Source of the DNA: Catellatospora bangladeshensis
GTDB taxonomy: Bacteria; Actinomycetota; Actinomycetes; Mycobacteriales; Micromonosporaceae
Direction of reading: 5' to 3'
Assembly: GCF_016862575.1 (NCBI RefSeq)
Contig: NZ_BONF01000028.1
Span: 109,911-173,910, forward strand
Length of the DNA: 64,000 nt
The translations under genes and the position numbers were made by a program. The notes under the pieces are model-generated. The model did not search any database and had not been told where the DNA came from. It saw nothing but the letters and a program-made list of their open reading frames with translations. Positions within the stretch are counted from its first letter, which is position 1. Each line of letters opens with the position of its first letter. This document shows, piece after piece, positions 18,701-27,353 of the stretch.

Positions 18701-19398
18701 CCGGCACCGGGTCGCAGGTGTTCAGCGAGAACACCGCGGGCCTGACGGAGACCAGTGAGGCCGGGGACCAGTTCGGCTTCGCACTGGGCGCCGGTGACGT
18801 GACCGGCGACGGCAAGGCCGACCTCGTGGTCGGGGTGCCGGGCGAGGACGTCGGCACGAGCGCCGACACCGGCTCGATCCTGCTGTTCCGCGGTGCCGCG
18901 GCCGGGCTGACCAGCACGTCGAGCCAGGTGCTCTACCAGGGCCACGTGCTCGTTCCGGAGACCGCCGAGGCGGGCGACCGCTTCGGCGCGACGGTCGCGG
19001 TCGGCGACCTGAACGCCGACGGCAAGGCCGACGTCGCGGTGGCGGCACCGAGCGAGGACCTCGACACGGTGACCGACGCGGGTGTGGTGTTCACCCTGCC
19101 CGGTTCGGCCGGTGGGCTGGTGACCGGCGGCACGCTCTGGCGACAGGGTGCGGGCGGGGTGCCGGAGACCGCCGAGGCGGGTGACCAGTTCGGGTCGGTG
19201 CTGCTCGCGACGAAGATCCGTAACAGCACCAAGTTCGACCTGATCGTCGGTGTTCCTTTCGAGGACACCCCGACCTATGTCGACCAGGGAACGGTTCACC
19301 TGCTGACGGTCACGGCGACGGGTAACCAGGCGTTCAGCCAGGGCGGCATGATCGGCGGAGGTATGGCGTCGGCGAACTTCGGCGGCGGCCTCGGCTGA
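15730..19398 (+). CDS. Secreted M4 (thermolysin-type) metalloprotease fused to a MAM-like domain and an FG-GAP beta-propeller
   Basis: The 1222-residue protein starts at TTG 15730 with a signal peptide (LLSSALVSAGLVAPAPATA), an FTP/PepSY-type propeptide (about 60-240) and an M4 catalytic domain. Zinc ligands are His352 and His356 (HEFTH) with Glu353 as the base, Glu376 in NESISD as the third ligand, and His446 (GVHINSG) as the proton-donor histidine. About 490-745 is a Trp-rich, MAM/immune-inhibitor-A-like beta-sandwich. From about 745 there are seven FG-GAP repeats of the form D-x-N-G-D-G-x-x-D-L-x-x-G-x-P-G, each with a calcium-loop pattern, predicting an integrin-alpha-like propeller. The propeller probably binds a surface or polymer and holds the protease there. 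A terminator follows at 19415. Confidence 0.9.
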   Translation: MTALRCSAARRLTILLSSALVSAGLVAPAPATAEPAPDSGTVSRDVTGRVRSVGPAAGKTIRASPLAGRSTTSPEDAARSHLRRYAGLFGVQDAERELGLVRAETQGGAKVLRFQQTREGLPVIGGELNVQIDDDGSLIGMNGEATAAAAFNATATATAASAQATAIAATAKADKVPATTLTASEPVLSAYDPALVGASDVRGARAVWQVEVRSTADREIRRYVLVDAEDGRVALSFSQTAHANGARTVCDFDNVTSATNVCLSASGPVARVEGQAATGVADVDAAYDLSGAFRDFLTTLGRNSIDNAGMDLVSAVNFCPSGLACPYANAFWDGAQMTYGAGYASADDVVGHEFTHGVTQYTSKLLYYSQSGAINESISDVLGEAFDQLHAGPPAGDDSAGAKWQLAEDLSGGAIRNMANPTLLGQPDSTDSPLWNSEPYDNAGVHINSGVGNKTAYLMTEGGTFGGFTISPIGDVGKTARIWLAAQSLLTSGSDYTDLAYALHQACINLTKDTSLGITQAHCTSTLYATGATKMSTPPVVDGYLPQAPRCTAPAASTNVLWDNFNWPASSTLFTGWSESGNASIDGSVRPSHSAGNALYIPEPYPDDAASTHWVERSAYLQLPAAGPVYAHFNHLYAFDYTYADGLNPAGFYDGGRVLIQTEGTSAWTALTTGWVNGPNKTLATGGGGFFSGDSRGWTSSRVDLTAYAGQKVKLRFEIKTDGVDAITAAYGWWIDNLRVYTCSGRRPLTNDINGDGYGDLAIGEPGRSVSGQPGGGDIRTVWGSTSGLDTLGNQLYSQDNAYVAGNSATNGNFGAAVATADVDADGFADIAAGSPGSPANEGALTLLRGTVWGLTAQGSASIAASAAVPGTGPHRFGAAVAAGDFNGDGFGDIAVGAPGNSGNRGGVKVLYGSTNRLVVTAATANWFTQGAAGVPDTAEDGDLFGAALAAGDFNGDGRTDLAVGAPGEGIGAEAGAGSVTILLGSATGITGTGSQVFSENTAGLTETSEAGDQFGFALGAGDVTGDGKADLVVGVPGEDVGTSADTGSILLFRGAAAGLTSTSSQVLYQGHVLVPETAEAGDRFGATVAVGDLNADGKADVAVAAPSEDLDTVTDAGVVFTLPGSAGGLVTGGTLWRQGAGGVPETAEAGDQFGSVLLATKIRNSTKFDLIVGVPFEDTPTYVDQGTVHLLTVTATGNQAFSQGGMIGGGMASANFGGGLG

Positions 19399-19414
19399 CG
19401 AGCAGATGACAGCG

Positions 19415-19450
19415 AACGGGCCCGCCACTCGGTGGGCCCGTTCTTCTTAT
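19415..19450 (+). terminator. Rho-independent-like terminator of the M4 protease gene
   Basis: AACGGGCCC (19415-19423) pairs with GGGCCCGTT (19434-19442), and three further pairs (one G-U) close the stem to an ACTC loop. CTTCTTAT follows. This is the best classical terminator in the window, lying 17 bases after the stop codon. Confidence 0.8.
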
Positions 19451-19644
19451 GGCGCGGTGATTGTCACCCGGGGTGACCGTTACAATCACACAGAAGAATG
19501 TCTCACCGGTGTTGACTCCAGTTTGGATCCACTGTGGTGTGACGATTCTCCCTGGTGGGAGGTTTCCGGTCGGCAACTGTTGATGGCCGAGCCGCACGGG
19601 CTGTACTCTCCTCGCGATTTGATTGGCCGTCGGGGGAGGAAGCC

Positions 19645-21261
19645 TTGCGCCCAGATGAAGAGCGCGCGCTTTACGGTTTCACGGACGACGACGGCCGACC
19701 CGACCCTGCCACTGCGCAAACCGCTGCCGAGTACGTCGCCCTGCTCGGCGCGTTCGTCGAAGCGTCCGGGCTGTCAATGCCGGAGATCGAGGAAGTCGCC
19801 AGGTCCAAGGGCTATGTGCTGCCGGAGAAGGCCCTCGCCGCGGCCTTGAGCCGGGACACCCTGCCGGACGAGAGGCTGGTCGTGGCGTTGGTACGCGCCA
19901 TCGGCCTCAACGACCGCGAGGTCAAGTACTGGGCGGAGGCGTTGTGGCGCCTGGAGTCCCGGACCCCCTACGACCCTGATCAGGAGCCCTGGCCGGAGTA
20001 CGAGCCCGAGGCGCCGTACGACAACGGGCGGACCTACGCGACCGAGGACGATCGCGAACCCGCGGAGCCCCACGTGGTTCCGGCGCCCTACGGAGTGGGC
20101 CACGTCCCGGTCGCCGACGAGGCGTACGGAGAACCTCGTGCGGCAGCGGTGTACGACGAGGCCGGCCTGCCCCCCGACGCGGACGAGCGGTACGAGGAGG
20201 GCCCGCAGCCCTACCGGACCGGGCAGGATGCGCACGTCGACGTTGATCACGTTGTCGAGCCGTGGTCTGCCCGACAGCCGTACGACGTCGTGCCGGAGTA
20301 CGCGCGCGGCGGCTATGACGAGCCCGATGTGGAGGCCGGGCCGGCCGACACGCGGAGCTACGCGGAGGACGCGCCGCAGGCGTCCCACGGGCGACGCAGC
20401 CGCGGCGCGCGGGCGGGCCTGCACCGGCTCGCCGACAGGGACGACGACGGCGAGGACGACGGCGCCGGGCGCCGGGACGACGAGCGGCCCGTGCGGCACG
20501 AGGAGGCCCGCGACGGCCGCCAGGTGCGGCGCGAGCGACCGCGCGTCCGCGGTTCCGCCTCGCGGTCGACCGGCCGGGCCGACCGGAGGCCCAAGCTGCC
20601 GCTGCCGCTTCCGGTCGCGGTGGGACTGTCCGCCCTGCTCGGCGTCACGGTCATCGGCTGGATGGTGATCGGTGGCGGCGGCGAAGGGCAGGTGCCCGGC
20701 GGCAACGCCGCCGCCGCGCCGCCGCCCGACAGGTCCGCCGGTGCGACCGTGCCCGGTGGGGACCTGCCGAGTGAGTCGGCGGTGGTCGTTCCCGGGAGCA
20801 GCGTGCCGCCGCCGACCGGTCCGAGCGGGCAGCCGACCACGCAGGGGCCGCAGCCCGGCGCGCAGCCGACCACGCAGGGGCCGCAGTCCGGCGGGCAGCC
20901 GACCACGCAGGGGCCCAAGCCCAGCAACTCGCCGGCCCGCACCTACAACACGGCGCTGAGCGGCACGGGCGGCACCACCTGCAGCAGAGAGGGCGGGCAG
21001 TGGCGGGTCCGGATCTCGGTCAACGTCACGGTGAGCGATCCGCCGCCCGGCGTCAGCCCGCGCGGGCAGGGCGGGCCGAGCGGTTCGATGCAGAACTTCT
21101 CGCTTTCCGGGGGCGGCTCCTCGTTCAGCGGTTCGACCACCGTCGCGGTGGGTCCCGACTCCTCGCCGAACGTGGGGACCGTGCAGTGGGTGGTGACCAT
21201 GACCGTGCCCGGCGGCCAGACCGTCCGCGACGAGAACTACGAAGGCTACAGCTGCGCCTGA
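19645..21261 (+). CDS. Trans-envelope protein: cytosolic HTH-like head, acidic linker, one membrane helix, extracellular Thr/Pro-Gln-rich domain
   Basis: From TTG 19645 (GGGGGAGGA at 19632-19640) the product has about 538 residues. Residues 10-90 form a helical domain (YVALLGAFVEASGLSMPEIE, then LAAALSRDTLPDERLVVALV) resembling the cryptic XRE-type HTH heads of actinobacterial membrane regulators. A disordered acidic, Tyr/Pro-rich stretch follows to about 280, then Arg-rich residues, one hydrophobic helix (about 319-341) and an external part with three QPTTQGP repeats. The last about 110 residues form a small beta-rich domain with a Cys pair (TTCSREGG and YEGYSCA). It lies just upstream of the RHS gene and the family is common in Streptomyces and Micromonospora as uncharacterised proteins. 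DNA binding and sensing are inferences. Confidence 0.75.
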   Translation: MRPDEERALYGFTDDDGRPDPATAQTAAEYVALLGAFVEASGLSMPEIEEVARSKGYVLPEKALAAALSRDTLPDERLVVALVRAIGLNDREVKYWAEALWRLESRTPYDPDQEPWPEYEPEAPYDNGRTYATEDDREPAEPHVVPAPYGVGHVPVADEAYGEPRAAAVYDEAGLPPDADERYEEGPQPYRTGQDAHVDVDHVVEPWSARQPYDVVPEYARGGYDEPDVEAGPADTRSYAEDAPQASHGRRSRGARAGLHRLADRDDDGEDDGAGRRDDERPVRHEEARDGRQVRRERPRVRGSASRSTGRADRRPKLPLPLPVAVGLSALLGVTVIGWMVIGGGGEGQVPGGNAAAAPPPDRSAGATVPGGDLPSESAVVVPGSSVPPPTGPSGQPTTQGPQPGAQPTTQGPQSGGQPTTQGPKPSNSPARTYNTALSGTGGTTCSREGGQWRVRISVNVTVSDPPPGVSPRGQGGPSGSMQNFSLSGGGSSFSGSTTVAVGPDSSPNVGTVQWVVTMTVPGGQTVRDENYEGYSCA

Positions 21262-21668
21262 CCGGCCCGCGCGGGGGCGATGAGATCGAGTCGGTCCGAA
21301 CCCGCCGGCCGGGGGAGCGTCCGCATGTTAGCGCTCTGCCGTATTGGGATAACGCTCAGTAATGAGATTCGGCGACTGCCCGCTCGCAGGTAGCCGCCGG
21401 TCAGCTGTGAAAGCAAGCTCAACCGTTACAAACATGCTGTTATCAAATTGTGATTAATCACTGTCGGTGATCCCCGGGAGGGCTCAGCCCCTCCCGGGGA
21501 GCGTTCATGCCGAACGTCGGGTCCAAAGCCGACATTCACCGTCACTGTCGGGATTGGTCGGTCGACGAAGGGCCCGGCCGATCGATTTTCGGAGGGCTCG
21601 GCATCGTCGGTTATGCCATAGCCTCATCACGCTTTTGGTGATTTCCGTCAATCGATTCGGGAGGATCG
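21262..21668. other. Intergenic region with a strong hairpin before the RHS gene
   Basis: This 407-base gap has no supported gene. CCCCGGGAGGG (21472-21482) pairs perfectly with 21489-21499 around the loop CTCAGC, probably ending transcription of the upstream gene, though no T-run follows. The stretch 21410-21460 is unusually AT-rich for this genome, and 21590-21660 leads to the ribosome-binding site GGGAGG of the RHS gene. A structured leader RNA is possible but no known riboswitch consensus was recognised. Confidence 0.45.
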
Positions 21669-24600
21669 GTGCGCGAACGTCTTGGTTCGTTGACGCATAG
21701 ACGTGCCTGGTTAAACGTCGGTGTGGTGTCGGTGCTGGCAGCCGGGTTCGTGGTGGGTGTCTCCCCATCCGCGGCGCTGGCCGTCGACGGCCAGCCCCCG
21801 GAGCAGCCCGTCTCCACGTCGCCGTTGCCCTATCAGGCCCCGCAGGTGACGACCATGCCGCAATGGTCGGCGCCGTCGGCGCCGGCGTGGCCGGTCGCCG
21901 GTTCGGCGGTGGTGAATCTCGGAAGCGGCGCGCTCGCGTCGACGATGAGCGGCGACATGGGAATCGCCAGCACGGTGTCGCCCGGTGGACTGCCCATCAC
22001 GGTGACCGTGCCCACCTCGCTCAGCGAGGCGGAGATGGAGAAGCGGGTCATGAAGGGTCAGCGGGTCCAGGCCCAGGCGTCCCTCTCGGGAACGCTGACC
22101 ATCTCCACTTACGCCCAGACGGCATCGCAGTCGCTGGGCCTGCGCGGCGTGATGCTGTCGCTGTCGACCAGCTCGACGTTCTCCTCGCCGGCCATGTTGC
22201 AGGTGGCGGTGAATTACAGCGCCTTCGCCCGGGCGTTCGGGGCGAACTACGGCGACCGGCTGCGGCTGGTCGCGATGCCGGCGTGCGCGGTGACGACCCC
22301 GACGGTCGCCTCCTGCCGGACGCAGGTTCCGCAGGGCGTCAACAGCATCGCCACCGACCTGGTCTCGACCACCGTCGACCTCGGCACGGCGTCCGCCGCC
22401 GCTGCCGGCGCCGGCGCCACGATGACCGCCGCCGCCGGCCAGCCGATCGTGCTGGCCGTGATGGCCGGCGAGTCCGCGGCCACCGGCGACTGGTCGGCCA
22501 CGCCGCTGTCGCAGACCGGCGACTGGGCCGCGACCCCGTACGCGGACGAGAACGGCTGGTCGGCCGGCTCGGTGGCGGGTGACTTCACCTACAAGGTGCC
22601 GGTCCAGCTGGCGCCCGCGCCGGGTGGGCTGGAGCCGGAGGTCGAGCTGACCTACTCCTCGGCCAGAATCGACGGGTTGACCAGCTCGAAGAACACCCAG
22701 GCCTCCTGGGTCGGCGAAGGCTGGGACTACCACCCCGGATACGTGGAGCGGGCCTACCGGCTGTGCCGCAACGACGGTGTCTCCTACACCGGCGGCGACC
22801 TGTGCTGGGTGGCCACCTCGCCGGTGACGCTGTCCCTCAACGGGACGACGACCCGGCTCATCGCCGCGGACACCGGCTGGAAGGCCGAGGACGACTCGCT
22901 GGGCTGGAAGGTCGAGCGGGTGACCGGACTCGACAACGGCGTCCGTGACGGCGAGTCCTTCAGGGTGACCACCCCGGACGGCACCCGCTACTTCTTCGGG
23001 TCCAAGCGCGCCGGCGGGCCGAACAACGGCGGCGACTCGACCGGCAAGTACGGCGGCCCGCTGTCGGTCGAGGTGTACGGCAACAACGCCGGTGAGCCCT
23101 GCTACAGCAGCAGCGGCTTCGCGGCCTCGCACTGCCAGATGCCGTACCGGTGGAACCTGGACCGGGTCGTGGACGTCCACGACAACGTCATCGACTACGA
23201 GTGGTACCGCGATCGCGGCAGCTACGGCGGCAACAACGGCGCCACCGTGTACCCGTACGACCACGGCAGCCGGCTGACCGCGGCGGTCTACGGCGCGAAC
23301 CTGACCATCGGCAGCGCACACACCGGCCGGGTGCAGTTCAACGCGTCCACCCGCTGCACCGGCACCACCACGACCTGCAACCCGGCCACCCCCGCCAACT
23401 GGGTGAACTGGCCGGACACCCCGTGGGACCAGTTCTGTGCCGTGGGCGTCACCACCTGTGCGCAGTTCACGCCGACGTTCTTCAACCTCTACCGGCTCGC
23501 GTCCATCGAGACCCAGGTGTTCCAGCCGGGCTCGGGCACCTGGGGCACGGTCAACCAGTGGCAGCTCACGCACACCTACCCGACCCACTCCGACGGCACG
23601 TCGCCGTCGCTGTGGCTCAGCCAGCTGACCCGCCCCGGGTTCGTCAACCCGATCGTCCTGGCCGGCACGGACCTGGCCAACCGGGTCGACTACGGCACGG
23701 GCAAGCCGGAGATGAAGCACTGGCGGCTCTCGCAGGTCGACAACGGGACCGGCGCGATGACGCAGGTGACCTACTCGGCCCAGGACTGCACCGCTTCCAC
23801 CCTGCCGACCGAGGTCGACTTCAACCCGAAGCGCTGCTACGCGCAGAACAACAACGGGCTGTCGTGGTGGCACAAGTACGTCGTCAACGACGTCACCTCC
23901 ACCGACTACGTGGCGGGCGGCCGGACGGAGCGCTGGCAGTACGGCTACAGCACGCTGGGGTCGTCGGCCACCACGTTGTGGAAGCACGACCAGGCGTGGC
24001 ACACCCCGACGTGGTTGCGGACCTGGTCGCGCTGGGCCGGCTACCCGACGGTCACCACCACCCACTCCGACTCCTCGGGCAACGGTCCCCAGGAGGTCTT
24101 CGAAACGCTGTTCTATCGAGGGCTGCACGGTGACTGGACCGCCGCCGGCGGCTGGGGGACCCGGCAGGTCAACCTCATCGACGACGTCGACGGCGCCCGG
24201 CCGGACAAGGAGTCGCTGACCGGCAGGATCGCCCGGATCAGGACCTTCGATGGGCCGGTCAACGCGGGGCGGACGAACTGGACGTCGTCGGAGTGGCACA
24301 TCTACTCCGTCACGGCCACCGGCTCACTGGCCTTCGCGGCGCCCAACCCGACCATCTACGCCGCTCGCATCCGGGAGACCGAGCTGCGGCGGCTGACCAA
24401 GATGGCCGACGGGTCGCAGCGGGAGAGCAGGGTGCGCACCGACTTCGAGGGCACCTACGGCCTGCCGACCAAGGTGACCGACGAGGGTGACACCGCCGTC
24501 TCCACCGACGACAACTGCACCATGACCGAGTACGCCACGGCCAACACGACCAAGTGGCTGATCGGCCTGAAGAAGCAGGAGTGGACCACCGACTGCGCCG

Positions 24601-27281
24601 CCACGCCCACCGCGCAGTCGGTGCTCAAGGCGTCGCGGACCCAGTACGACGGCCTGGTCTACGGGGCGGAGCCGACTCGCGGCCTGCCGACGCTGGAGCA
24701 GGGCACGAAGGCGGTCACGGCCTACCCGCTGGTGGCCGGCGACTTCCAGCAGACCCAGCGGTCCACCTATGACGGCTACGGACGGGTCCTGGACTCCTTC
24801 GACGCCCTGGACCGGCAGGTCACCACGGCCTACACCCCGGTCACCGGCGGCCCGGTCACCAAGAAGACCGTCACCGGCCCGTCGACCAACGGCCAGCGCT
24901 GGGACACGGCGATCAACCTCGACGTCCGCAACGGCCGGCCGACCGCGGTGATCGACGTCAACGGCAAGGTGATTCTGGCCTCGTACAACGCGGACGGCCG
25001 GTTGGCCAAGATGTGGCAGAACAACCGGGCCAACGGCGGCACCTCCGGTGTCGTCCCCGATATCGAGCACGTCTACAACCTCGGCGCGCCGGCGACGGTG
25101 ACGACCAAGACGCTCATGCCCAACGGGCAGCAGCTGCAGTCGTTCGAGATCTTCGACGGCCTGCTGCGGCCGCGGCAGAAGCAGACGCTGTCCGCGACCA
25201 CCGGCGGTTCCAAGATCGAGGACACCGTCTACAACGGCATCGGCAAGGTCGAGAAGACCACCATGCTGTACGCGGCGGAGGCGCCCTCGGGGACGCTGCG
25301 CGGGGTCGACGACCAGAACGCCAAGAAGCAGACCCGCTACGTCTACGACAACCTGGGCCGGGTCACCAACGAGCAGGAATGGTCCGGCAACGGCACCACG
25401 GCGAGCCAGCTGTGGCAGACCGTCACCGCCTACGACGGCGAAAAGAAGATCAGTGTCACCCCGCCGTCCGGCGGCACCGCCACCACCACCTTCAAGGATG
25501 TGCGTGGCCTGGTGACCGAGCTGCGCCAGCACTCCGACGGCACCCCGGCGGGTGCGGTCGCGGCGACCACGACCTTCGGCTACGACCGGCTCGGTCAGCT
25601 GACCCAGGTCAAGGACACCGCGAACAACATCTGGAGCTACACCTACGACCTGCTGGGCCGTAAGACCCAGGCCGTGGACCCGGACGCCGGCACCTCGAAC
25701 TTCACCTACGACGCGGCCGGCCAGGTGCTGTCCGCGACCGACGGCCGCAACAAGTCGCTCCACTACACCTACGACGGCCTGGGCCGGACCACCCACCTGC
25801 GGGAGGACTCGGCCACCGGTAACCTCCGGGCGTCGTGGACGTATGACGGCGCGGCGCGGGGCAAGCTGGTCTCGGCCACCCGGTACGAGGGCGGGCAGAG
25901 CTACGTCCAGACCATCACGGGCTACGACGACGGCTACCGGCCGCTGTCGGCCACCTACACGGTGCCCGGGTTCGGCACGGGCGGAGCGACGCTGACCTAC
26001 GCCACCAACTACACCTACAACATCAACGGTGACCTGAACACCCAGACCTTCCCGGGTGTCGGCGGCCTGCCGCAGGAGACGGTGACGCGGCAGTACAACG
26101 CGATCACCGGCCTGTACAAGGGTCTGACCACCAACGAGAGCCAGGCGATCTACCTGGACAACACCATCTACCAGTTCGACGGGCTGGTCTACCACCGGTT
26201 CCTGGGCGGCGCCGGAAAGCACGTCCGCCTCCAGACCAACTACAACACCGCGGGCCGGCGCATGTCGAGCATCCTGCTCAACACGGAGACCCCCGGTGTC
26301 GCGGGCGACTACGGGAACTCGAAGCTCGCCAACGACGAGTACCTCTACAACCCGGCGGGCGTCCTCACGTCGATCCGCAGCACCGTCAACGCCGTGGCCG
26401 AGCAGCAGGAGTGCTTCCGCTACGACGCCCAGCAGCGGCTGAGCGAGGCCTGGACGCAGCTGCCCGGCTCGTGCACCACCGCGCAGCGTGGCGGGCCCGA
26501 GCCGTACTGGCGGCAGTGGACCCACAACGCCCTGGGCAACCGGCTCACCGAGACCGACAAGGACCCGGCTGCCGGGGACACCACCTGGACGGACACCGTG
26601 GGTGCCGCCGGGTCGGTAGCCCCGCACCAGGTCAAGACGATCACGGGGAGCGGTCCCAAAGCCGGGCCGACCCGCACCTTCAGCTACGACGCGGCCGGCA
26701 ACACCACCAGCCGGACCACTCCGAGCGGCACCACCCAGACGCTCACCTGGAATGCCGAAGGACGTCTCAGCACGGTCGTGGAAGGCGGTGTCACCACCAC
26801 CTACATCTACGACACGATGGGCAACCGGCTCGTCGCCAGCAGCCCGAACAAGAAGGTCCTGTACCTGCCCGACGGCACCGAGCTGGTGAAGATCGGCACG
26901 GCCAACCCGCTGGGCAACCGGTACTACGACGGCGTCGCGGTCCGGGACAGCACCGGACTGCGGTGGATCTTCGCCGACCACAACGGCACCACGGTCGCCC
27001 AGATCGACCCGAGCACCCTGAGCATCGTGCGTCAGCGCAGCATGCCCTACGGCCAGCTGCGTGGCGCCCCGGTCTCCGGATGGAAGGGCACCCAGGGCTA
27101 CAACGGCGGGACCAGCGACGACAGCGGCCTGATCCACCTCGGCGAGCGGGAGTACGACCCCACCACGGGCCGGTTCATCTCGGTCGACCCGTTGCGGGAT
27201 CTGACCGACCCGGAGCAGTGGAACGCGTACGCGCTGAACCCGCTCAACACCGACGACATCCTGTCGTGGGCGACGAGCTGA
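21669..27281 (+). CDS. Secreted RHS/YD-repeat protein lacking a C-terminal toxin tip
   Basis: The 1870-residue protein begins at GTG 21669 behind GGGAGG with a signal peptide ending near SAALA. Residues about 1-700 resemble the N-terminal shell region of actinobacterial wall-associated RHS proteins (DFTYKVPVQLAPAPGG, LEPEVELTYSSARIDG). From about 1050 many YD repeats of type Y-D-x-x-G-R-x-T and Y-T-Y-D-x-L-G-R occur, which build the closed cocoon. The core ends in GEREYDPTTGRFISVDPLRD, the normal boundary before the variable toxin, but the protein stops 26 residues later at ILSWATS. There is thus no room for a toxin domain, and no immunity gene follows. It may be a toxin-free shell, a structural wall protein, or an acceptor for silent tips. 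Calling it a polymorphic-toxin carrier is inference from the family. Confidence 0.9.
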   Translation: MRERLGSLTHRRAWLNVGVVSVLAAGFVVGVSPSAALAVDGQPPEQPVSTSPLPYQAPQVTTMPQWSAPSAPAWPVAGSAVVNLGSGALASTMSGDMGIASTVSPGGLPITVTVPTSLSEAEMEKRVMKGQRVQAQASLSGTLTISTYAQTASQSLGLRGVMLSLSTSSTFSSPAMLQVAVNYSAFARAFGANYGDRLRLVAMPACAVTTPTVASCRTQVPQGVNSIATDLVSTTVDLGTASAAAAGAGATMTAAAGQPIVLAVMAGESAATGDWSATPLSQTGDWAATPYADENGWSAGSVAGDFTYKVPVQLAPAPGGLEPEVELTYSSARIDGLTSSKNTQASWVGEGWDYHPGYVERAYRLCRNDGVSYTGGDLCWVATSPVTLSLNGTTTRLIAADTGWKAEDDSLGWKVERVTGLDNGVRDGESFRVTTPDGTRYFFGSKRAGGPNNGGDSTGKYGGPLSVEVYGNNAGEPCYSSSGFAASHCQMPYRWNLDRVVDVHDNVIDYEWYRDRGSYGGNNGATVYPYDHGSRLTAAVYGANLTIGSAHTGRVQFNASTRCTGTTTTCNPATPANWVNWPDTPWDQFCAVGVTTCAQFTPTFFNLYRLASIETQVFQPGSGTWGTVNQWQLTHTYPTHSDGTSPSLWLSQLTRPGFVNPIVLAGTDLANRVDYGTGKPEMKHWRLSQVDNGTGAMTQVTYSAQDCTASTLPTEVDFNPKRCYAQNNNGLSWWHKYVVNDVTSTDYVAGGRTERWQYGYSTLGSSATTLWKHDQAWHTPTWLRTWSRWAGYPTVTTTHSDSSGNGPQEVFETLFYRGLHGDWTAAGGWGTRQVNLIDDVDGARPDKESLTGRIARIRTFDGPVNAGRTNWTSSEWHIYSVTATGSLAFAAPNPTIYAARIRETELRRLTKMADGSQRESRVRTDFEGTYGLPTKVTDEGDTAVSTDDNCTMTEYATANTTKWLIGLKKQEWTTDCAATPTAQSVLKASRTQYDGLVYGAEPTRGLPTLEQGTKAVTAYPLVAGDFQQTQRSTYDGYGRVLDSFDALDRQVTTAYTPVTGGPVTKKTVTGPSTNGQRWDTAINLDVRNGRPTAVIDVNGKVILASYNADGRLAKMWQNNRANGGTSGVVPDIEHVYNLGAPATVTTKTLMPNGQQLQSFEIFDGLLRPRQKQTLSATTGGSKIEDTVYNGIGKVEKTTMLYAAEAPSGTLRGVDDQNAKKQTRYVYDNLGRVTNEQEWSGNGTTASQLWQTVTAYDGEKKISVTPPSGGTATTTFKDVRGLVTELRQHSDGTPAGAVAATTTFGYDRLGQLTQVKDTANNIWSYTYDLLGRKTQAVDPDAGTSNFTYDAAGQVLSATDGRNKSLHYTYDGLGRTTHLREDSATGNLRASWTYDGAARGKLVSATRYEGGQSYVQTITGYDDGYRPLSATYTVPGFGTGGATLTYATNYTYNINGDLNTQTFPGVGGLPQETVTRQYNAITGLYKGLTTNESQAIYLDNTIYQFDGLVYHRFLGGAGKHVRLQTNYNTAGRRMSSILLNTETPGVAGDYGNSKLANDEYLYNPAGVLTSIRSTVNAVAEQQECFRYDAQQRLSEAWTQLPGSCTTAQRGGPEPYWRQWTHNALGNRLTETDKDPAAGDTTWTDTVGAAGSVAPHQVKTITGSGPKAGPTRTFSYDAAGNTTSRTTPSGTTQTLTWNAEGRLSTVVEGGVTTTYIYDTMGNRLVASSPNKKVLYLPDGTELVKIGTANPLGNRYYDGVAVRDSTGLRWIFADHNGTTVAQIDPSTLSIVRQRSMPYGQLRGAPVSGWKGTQGYNGGTSDDSGLIHLGEREYDPTTGRFISVDPLRDLTDPEQWNAYALNPLNTDDILSWATS

Positions 27282-27300
27282 GCGTCCGCCTGAGGTGAGT

Positions 27301-27335
27301 GGTGCGGGGCGGTCCCTTCGGGGCCGCCCCGCACC
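27301..27335. terminator. Strong bidirectional hairpin between the RHS gene and a convergent gene
   Basis: GGTGCGGGGCGG (27301-27312) pairs with CCGCCCCGCACC (27324-27335), extended by CCC/GGG across a TTCG loop with one bulged T. It lies 20 bases after the RHS stop and serves both convergent genes. Confidence 0.75.
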
Positions 27336-27353
27336 CTGCGACGCCGTCCGCGG

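Noticed and set aside
15649..19428. Very long open frame antisense to the M4 protease gene
   Set aside because: Its product is Arg/Gly/Val-rich without any domain, and the opposite strand encodes clear catalytic motifs and repeats. It is a by-product of GC-rich codon use.
21300..21470. Possible riboswitch or structured leader before the RHS gene
   Set aside because: The AT-rich stretch and nearby hairpin drew attention, but no consensus of a known riboswitch could be matched, and it lies more than 200 bases from the start.
21711..27137. Long open frames antisense to the RHS gene
   Set aside because: Low-complexity composition without domains, while YD repeats on the plus strand are unmistakable.
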